Of a DNA stretch of 11,043 bases, positions 7,834-11,043 are shown piece after piece. This stretch comes from Methanobacteriota archaeon. Lineage in GTDB: Archaea > Thermoplasmatota > E2 > DHVEG-1. Each line of letters begins with the position of its first letter. The first letter of the stretch is position 1. The stretch is from positions 1 to 11,043 of the forward strand of contig CAIYYQ010000417.1 in NCBI GenBank assembly GCA_903930505.1. Direction: 5' to 3'. Position numbers and translations under genes: made by a program. The notes under the pieces were generated by a model, which ran no database searches, was not told where the DNA came from, and worked only from the letters and a program-made list of their open reading frames with translations.

Positions 7834-8820
7834 ACCTTCGTATTTTAATAATTTTGGTCGCAACACATCGAGTATAGTTTGCAGTTCAGTATTGGTTATC
7901 TCTCCCTTGAGGTATTTGTCTACTGATGCTCTAACTCTCCCTTCGTCGTCAAGGTTATTCTTCTTTACGAACACCCTTTCGATGTCACCCTTCATATCCT
8001 GTTGTGTTGGTCTATCATAGTCCATCGTTTGTTGCAGGGTTGCGTGTCTGGCGTGGTGCTGTGCCGTCAATGGATTTATTTTGTTATTCAAGAGGTGTGT
8101 GATGCACGTAGTTCTGTAGCGATGGGGATACATCCGTGTTGTGATTCCTGCTTCGACAGCACGTTCTTTCACGTGGTTTCTTACGAAATGCTCTTTGATT
8201 CTTGTTCCACGCTTGCTGATGAACAGTGCTTGGTCTTTGGCGTCTTTTGGTTGTCTTTCGTAGAGGATGTAGTCTTTGATTGCCTCAGCGACCCGGGTCG
8301 TCATCGTTACTATGTTGTTCCCTGTTTTTGAATCATTCAAGTAGATTTCCAAGGTTTCAAACTGCACATCGTCGAGATTGAGGTTACACAATTCGCTCCT
8401 TCGTAGTCCCTCGTCAAGAAGTGTCAGAGTAACTGCGTAATCCAATTTACTCTTTTTCTTCGCAATCTCCAATATCCGTTCTATTTCCTTTGGGGGGATT
8501 GGGAATTTTTGTGTCGTCTTTTGCCTGGGGACCATTAGATGTAGGTCTGTTCTCTTCAGTATCTCTTTGCAAAAGAGATTAATCGCAGCGTGTCGTAGTC
8601 GAACCGTATTTGGTTTGCAACCTTTGCCCTTGTTCCCTTTTTCCTTGAGTGAAATGCTAATGTCATCCAAGTCCCGTTGGGTTAGGTTGTCCAAATCCTT
8701 GTCTTTAAGGGTGAGTGTCACTCCTTCTGCGTAGCAATGTAGGGTGGTTTTTTTATACTCTCGTTTGTTGTTCTGCTTCAAATATCGCCGGAACTCTTCA
8801 ATGGCGGTGTCGAAATTCAT
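7813..8820 (-). CDS. Tyrosine recombinase / phage-type integrase
   Basis: A 335-aa site-specific recombinase that would cut and rejoin DNA through a covalent tyrosine link. Residues ~1-95 form a SAM-like core-binding domain (FRRYLKQNN, NTVRLRHAAINLFCKEIL). The catalytic domain (~105-290) keeps the full set: Arg140 (EGLRRSELCNL), a candidate Lys165 in the beta hairpin (DSKTG), His233 and Arg236 (PHRYRTT), His259 (ARHATLQQT) and nucleophile Tyr268 (TMDYDRP). A ~65-residue helical, charged tail follows. The ATG overlaps the TGA of the histone-fold-like gene upstream as ATGA, so the two are probably translationally coupled. Its 3' end runs into the broken C25 gene and the tandem repeats there, fitting an integrase next to its own attachment site. 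It appears intact. Confidence 0.93.
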   Translation of the reverse strand: MNFDTAIEEFRRYLKQNNKREYKKTTLHCYAEGVTLTLKDKDLDNLTQRDLDDISISLKEKGNKGKGCKPNTVRLRHAAINLFCKEILKRTDLHLMVPRQKTTQKFPIPPKEIERILEIAKKKSKLDYAVTLTLLDEGLRRSELCNLNLDDVQFETLEIYLNDSKTGNNIVTMTTRVAEAIKDYILYERQPKDAKDQALFISKRGTRIKEHFVRNHVKERAVEAGITTRMYPHRYRTTCITHLLNNKINPLTAQHHARHATLQQTMDYDRPTQQDMKGDIERVFVKKNNLDDEGRVRASVDKYLKGEITNTELQTILDVLRPKLLKYEGELRGYQ

Positions 8821-9161
8821 ATGATTTCGACCCCCACATCTTTCTTTTCCGGCGTATGTTCAACATATTTTTCACTTTCCTGTTGTATCAGGCCTCCTGT
8901 CTTTTCGGACGAGAGGGGATACGCACTGGCATTTAAAGTTTTTATTGCGCGCCGTACGGATTCGGCATCAATCCGCGATTTTTGGTGTAAACCCTGGATT
9001 TTCTTCTGGCTGTTTAGCAGTTCCAACTCCTTTTCGCTTTGGATGATCACCTTATCAATCGATGTTTCAAAGTAATTAATCAGCTCCATCACTGCTCTTT
9101 TTTCAATATCTCGTCCTGTAAGAGAGTGCATATGTTTTAAAACGGTAGAAAAAAATATCAT
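8817..9161 (-). CDS. Histone-fold-like DNA-binding protein
   Basis: A 114-aa protein whose first ~77 residues fit a histone fold: helix 1 around FSTVLKHM (4-11), a loop (HSLTGRD), a long helix 2 from about IEKRAVMELINYFETSIDKV to residue ~50, a loop with basic residues (QKKIQGLHQKSR) and helix 3 in RIDAESVRRAIKTLN (63-77). The last part resembles the RKTIKAEDIELAV end of archaeal histones. A polar tail (78-114) follows. The loop before helix 3 is longer than in standard archaeal histones. I chose the ATG at 9161 because GGTGAT (9172-9177) sits ten bases before it and because helix 1 needs these residues; a GTG at 9176 and an ATG at 9131 are alternatives. It starts 7 bases after the 54-aa gene and overlaps the integrase by 4. 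A role in bending or wrapping DNA for integration is inference. Confidence 0.7.
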   Translation of the reverse strand: MIFFSTVLKHMHSLTGRDIEKRAVMELINYFETSIDKVIIQSEKELELLNSQKKIQGLHQKSRIDAESVRRAIKTLNASAYPLSSEKTGGLIQQESEKYVEHTPEKKDVGVEII

Positions 9162-9168
9162 AACCTGT

Positions 9169-9333
9169 TTAATCACCCTTCTTCTTTTTGATCAGATCTC
9201 CATCTTGCATTTCTTCAGACTCTTTCGTTTTATTTTTATACTCACTTATTAGCCATGTTCCAAATTCACCTTTTTTTATCCAGAATTCCTTTCTTTCCAC
9301 CCAACCCGTTTCAAGGAGTTCTTTTCGATTCAT
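9169..9333 (-). CDS. Small 54-aa protein, first gene of the integrase operon
   Basis: A short gene with strong start signals: GGAGG (9340-9344, read on the minus strand) six bases before the ATG, and an end that carries the GGTGAT ribosome binding site of the next gene. The protein begins MNRKELLETGWVERKEFWIK, has an aromatic and basic centre (GEFGTWLISEYK) and ends in a charged tail rich in lysine (DLIKKKKGD). It has no membrane segment and no family I recognise. Size, charge and place before the histone-like and integrase genes would fit an accessory or excisionase-like DNA-binding factor, but no helix-turn-helix is clear. Its codons and spacing make it a believable gene despite its length. 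Confidence 0.65.
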   Translation of the reverse strand: MNRKELLETGWVERKEFWIKKGEFGTWLISEYKNKTKESEEMQDGDLIKKKKGD

Positions 9334-9334
9334 A

Positions 9335-9394
9335 TTATGCCTCCATAATTTCTATCGCTTTTTTTACCGCAATGATTTTATCGTAGTCCTCAAT
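9335..9394 (-). pseudogene. Vestigial or leader peptide just upstream of the 54-aa gene
   Basis: Nineteen open codons on the minus strand read IEDYDKIIAVKKAIEIMEA and stop one base before the ATG of the 54-aa gene, as operon neighbours often do. No start codon lies in frame. An ATG at 9398 leads into an immediate TGA, but loss of a single T would join it to this frame as MYEDYDK. It could be the frameshifted or cut-off end of an upstream gene, or a leader peptide. Evidence is limited to the helical, coding-like composition and the spacing. Confidence 0.3.
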
Positions 9395-9490
9395 ACATCA
9401 ATAAAAATGAGTAAATAAAAAAGGTTGCTCAAATCACCAGATAGAAAAAATTGAGTTAACTCAAAAGCTACACAAAAGTTGTGGTCTGTA
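9395..9490. promoter_or_regulatory. AT-rich divergent promoter region
   Basis: This stretch separates the minus-strand integrase operon from the plus-strand 372-aa gene. It holds A/T-rich runs usable as TATA boxes in either direction (for example ataaaaatgagtaaataaaa at 9401-9420) and the 14-bp palindrome at 9451-9464. No terminator or RNA gene is seen. The exact promoters cannot be fixed from sequence alone. Confidence 0.4.
9451..9464. promoter_or_regulatory. Perfect 14-bp palindrome, likely operator
   Basis: TTGAGTTAACTCAA is a perfect inverted repeat with no spacer. Its centre is about 33 bases before the ATG at 9491, where a bound dimer would cover the TATA/BRE position of a leaderless or short-leader transcript. 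The downstream gene starts with a winged-helix-like segment, so autoregulation is a reasonable guess. Confidence 0.5.
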
Positions 9491-10609
9491 ATGTACAACA
9501 AAGAAGAAAAGAAAAAACAATACGTGATTGAAATTTATAAAAGAGAACCGGTCAGACCTAGTGAACTTCCCTTTAAAAGAATTCGACATGATTATTTTAA
9601 TGAATTACAGGCGGAACGAAAAATATTCATGAAAAATTATGGAAAAGGTTATACTCTCTTGGCAAAACCCAACCATGAAGACCTATGCGATAAACGCGCA
9701 AATCATGATTTGCATAAAGATCAGAAAATAGAACCATTTGAACGAGGCGATCTTACATTTAGAAAAGAAATCATTGAACGAATTGTAATCCCGTTTATAC
9801 GCCAGATGTCAGGAATTACCATTAATGAACATGGGGTCATGGTCCCCTGTGGGGGCCTGGGAAGATTACGAAAGTATCCTCAAGTAAAACTTGATGTAGA
9901 AAAAGATCCATTGTTTTCTGAATTTGTAAAAATATGCAACGTAGTCATTCCAAACCCCGGTCAGGAATACCAGAATTTTAAGCTAAAATCAAAAGAATTT
10001 CTCGATGGCTATAGATCAATATCTGATGAAATACGAGCCATTGCATTCAGAGAATTTGTTATAGGAAATCTCCATAAAAACGAGACGGACTCTGTTAAAA
10101 TGGTACGCCCATTCATTGATTGGATCGAAAAAGAAACCTATAGATTGTATAAACGAAGCGAGAAAGAACAAAAAAGCTTCAAGAAAATGGTCAACACAGG
10201 TTTTAACGACATTTGTAATAATTTTCAATCTCAAGTAAAAGAAGAGGGAGACAGCTATACATATAATTTTATCTATGGGGCAAGACCAAGATATCCGCCA
10301 GTGAGACTCCTTTGTTGGAAGGTACACAAGAAAATGTGTAAGAGAGCTGAATTTCAAAAGCAGATTGATAAGAAAATACGAAATGTAATTCAAGATATCG
10401 CGCAGTCGGAGAAGATCATACATTCGTTCAATAGTATTGTTACGCTAAAAGAAGAATGGACTCAACTAAAAAACAATGTTGTTGTAGGTTTAGAAAAATA
10501 TAAAACATCATACTCGCCCAATAATCATAGCGAGAATATACCAAAGCAACAGCAAGCAACAATGCCTTCGACCGCATCATCAATAACGTCACCGAGAGCA
10601 ATTCCGTGA
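9491..10609 (+). CDS. Unrecognised 372-aa protein with winged-helix-like N terminus
   Basis: I do not recognise this family. Residues ~4-58 look like a winged helix: KKKQYVIEIYKRE (helix 1), RPSELP (helix 2), a recognition-helix-like RIRHDYFNELQAER, then MKNYGKGYTLL as a wing. The middle (~88-300) is mixed helical and basic, with a short glycine-rich turn (VPCGGLGR, 118-125), a Trp/Tyr-rich segment (FIDWIEKETYRLYKR) and a Cys-containing LLCWKVHKKMCKR (273-285). The end (~340-372) is low-complexity and may be an out-of-frame artefact, because coding-like sequence continues in the next frame to 10695. I take the ATG at 9491 rather than the TTG at 9479; no clear ribosome binding site is present, so the mRNA may be leaderless. 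Divergent to the integrase operon, it would suit a regulator or replication initiator; this is inference. Confidence 0.7.
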   Translation: MYNKEEKKKQYVIEIYKREPVRPSELPFKRIRHDYFNELQAERKIFMKNYGKGYTLLAKPNHEDLCDKRANHDLHKDQKIEPFERGDLTFRKEIIERIVIPFIRQMSGITINEHGVMVPCGGLGRLRKYPQVKLDVEKDPLFSEFVKICNVVIPNPGQEYQNFKLKSKEFLDGYRSISDEIRAIAFREFVIGNLHKNETDSVKMVRPFIDWIEKETYRLYKRSEKEQKSFKKMVNTGFNDICNNFQSQVKEEGDSYTYNFIYGARPRYPPVRLLCWKVHKKMCKRAEFQKQIDKKIRNVIQDIAQSEKIIHSFNSIVTLKEEWTQLKNNVVVGLEKYKTSYSPNNHSENIPKQQQATMPSTASSITSPRAIP

Positions 10610-10695
10610 GTGTCGGCATCATAAGCGATACGTACAGTGGTAAGAGCGATCACTCCCTTTGTGCATATGCGTTTTTCAACCCTGATAATCCGTAA
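10531..10695 (+). pseudogene. Frame-shifted coding fragment after the 372-aa gene
   Basis: In the frame -1 to the upstream gene, 54 open codons from 10531 to a TAA at 10693-10695 include NAFDRIINNVTESNSVSVGI and end in CAYAFFNPDNP. From about 10561 to 10635 most codons end in C or G, although the surroundings are AT-rich; that third-position bias is seen in this frame only. No ATG start lies in it; a GTG at 10606 overlaps the upstream TGA as GTGA. It is either the real C terminus of the upstream protein after a frameshift, or a scrap of another, more GC-rich gene. I do not recognise the family. Confidence 0.45.
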
Positions 10696-10741
10696 GCGTA
10701 TGTGATGATATTCAGAGACTGGTTAATGGTTAAAATAGCGC

Positions 10742-10957
10742 GGGAAGGGAGATTCGGACTCGTATTTGTTAACACATATGCTAACATCATATCTGTTGAA
10801 AAGTTTTTTCTATGCTCCTGTCGGGAAGGGAACACGAATTTGCCAGTAAATTCACGGTGATTAATTAGTGCAGGGGAAGGGATGTGAACACCAATTTACT
10901 AGTATACTAGTAACTTTCCCCGTATTACACTTTTGATGTACTGTTTTACTAGTATAC
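10742..10957. repeat. Three G-box plus dyad modules (iteron- or operator-like)
   Basis: GGGAAGGGA occurs at 10742-10750, 10823-10831 and 10874-10882. Each copy is followed within 30 bases by a dyad: TGTTAACA (10767-10774), GAATTT-6-AAATTC (10836-10853) and TTACTAGTATACTAGTAA (10896-10913). Copies 2 and 3 also share AACAC(G/C)AATTT(G/A)C(C/T)AGTA. A half dyad TTTACTAGTATAC returns at 10945-10957. Such spaced modules are typical of replication-origin iterons or repressor operators; which one applies cannot be told here. Confidence 0.5.
10896..10913. promoter_or_regulatory. Perfect 18-bp palindrome
   Basis: TTACTAGTATACTAGTAA is an exact inverted repeat. Its left part extends to TTTACTAGTATAC, which recurs as a direct repeat 50 bases further on (10945-10957). 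A two-site operator bound by a dimeric repressor or initiator would look like this. Confidence 0.5.
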
Positions 10958-11043
10958 ATTCTTTGTTAATTTTTTAATAATCATTTGCTTTATTGAGCAA
11001 AGCAAACTGAATCCCTTTCAATGAAAAACTTTCAAGGGGATGA

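Larger units (their letters stand above)
7766..11043. mobile_element. Left portion of a putative integrated element (provirus or plasmid-like)
   Basis: The peptidase frame breaks at about 7766. From there the window holds a tyrosine recombinase, two small genes in its operon, a divergent DNA-binding-like gene, a gene scrap and a repeat-rich regulatory region. None of these resembles the exported-protein genes to the left. No second attachment repeat and no rest of the peptidase gene are found before the window end, so the right boundary lies outside. No capsid, terminase or replication gene is visible, so its class (virus, plasmid, other) is open. Confidence 0.55.
10696..11043. other. Gene-poor AT-rich end region with hairpin
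   Basis: No convincing gene is seen. Besides the modules at 10742-10957 there is a perfect 8-bp stem with a 7-base loop (TTTGCTTT at 10984-10991, AAAGCAAA at 10999-11006) after the AT-rich run at 10965-10982. An ATG at 11021 opens a frame (MKNFQGD) that is cut by the window end and could be the start of a regulated gene, but no ribosome binding site precedes it. A 51-codon frame at 10705-10860 overlaps the repeats and is not convincing. Confidence 0.4.

Noticed and set aside
7761..7840. tRNA or other RNA gene as integration target
   Set aside because: No cloverleaf or tRNA-like 3' end at the junction; the target appears to be the peptidase gene itself.
8002..8331. 109-codon plus-strand frame inside the integrase gene
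   Set aside because: Antisense shadow of a clear integrase with all catalytic residues; composition is cysteine- and valine-rich nonsense.
10016..10423. 135-codon minus-strand frame with hydrophobic stretches
   Set aside because: Antisense of the 372-aa gene; the hydrophobic look comes from reading Lys/Glu codons backwards as Phe/Leu.
10650..10835. 61-codon minus-strand frame
   Set aside because: It overlaps the repeat modules, has no start signals and reads like low-quality sequence.
10705..10860. 51-codon plus-strand frame starting MIFRDWLMVKIAREG
   Set aside because: It has no ribosome binding site, overlaps the G-box modules and ends in unnatural sequence; chance is the better explanation.
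11012..11043. CRISPR-like start (ccctttcaatgaaaaactttc)
   Set aside because: Only a short CTTTCAA repeat twice in 20 bases; no spacer-repeat periodicity and no cas genes in the window.

Overview
The window looks like DNA from an uncultured archaeon, most likely a sediment Thermoplasmata of the marine benthic group D type. The left half encodes large secreted proteins built from SBBP-type beta-propeller blades, PKD domains and dockerin-like EF-hand repeats, next to a gingipain-like C25 peptidase; that combination is known from protein-degrading sediment Thermoplasmata. Ribosome binding sites are GGAGG/GGTGAT-type, TATA-like boxes precede genes, and one small protein looks like a histone fold. 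The taxonomic placement is inference from gene content only.

Left part (1-7822, + strand). A giant exported protein is split over two reading frames (1-3303 and about 3285-5164) by a seven-A run at 3281-3287. It has a DUF7948-like N-terminal domain, seven propeller blades, PKD-like domains and a two-repeat dockerin-like end. A third dockerin repeat lies in frame just beyond two tandem stops. Its first ~130 residues replace the expected signal peptide with an F-box-like stretch that resembles giant-virus proteins, so the left end may be a chimeric join. Next comes a propeller lipoprotein (5279-6547). Last is a C25 cysteine peptidase (6638-7822) that keeps its His/Cys pair but loses the rest of its reading frame after about residue 376, where foreign sequence begins.

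Right part (about 7766-11043). This reads as the left portion of an integrated element. A minus-strand operon, in transcription order, encodes a 54-aa protein, a histone-fold-like protein and a tyrosine recombinase, joined by very short gaps or overlaps. Facing away from it across a 157-bp divergent promoter region with a perfect 14-bp palindrome is an unrecognised 372-aa protein with a winged-helix-like N terminus. Beyond it are a frame-shifted gene fragment and an AT-rich region with three G-box-plus-dyad modules, which look like iterons or operators. The recombinase end carries two tandem 18-bp repeats plus an imperfect inverted copy at the junction with the peptidase gene, which are candidate recombination sites. 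No second end of the element is visible, so it probably runs past the window.

The most interesting candidate system is the coupling of a histone-fold protein and a small partner to a tyrosine recombinase in one operon. A possible reading is that an archaeal architectural protein does for this integrase what IHF/Xis do in bacterial phages.
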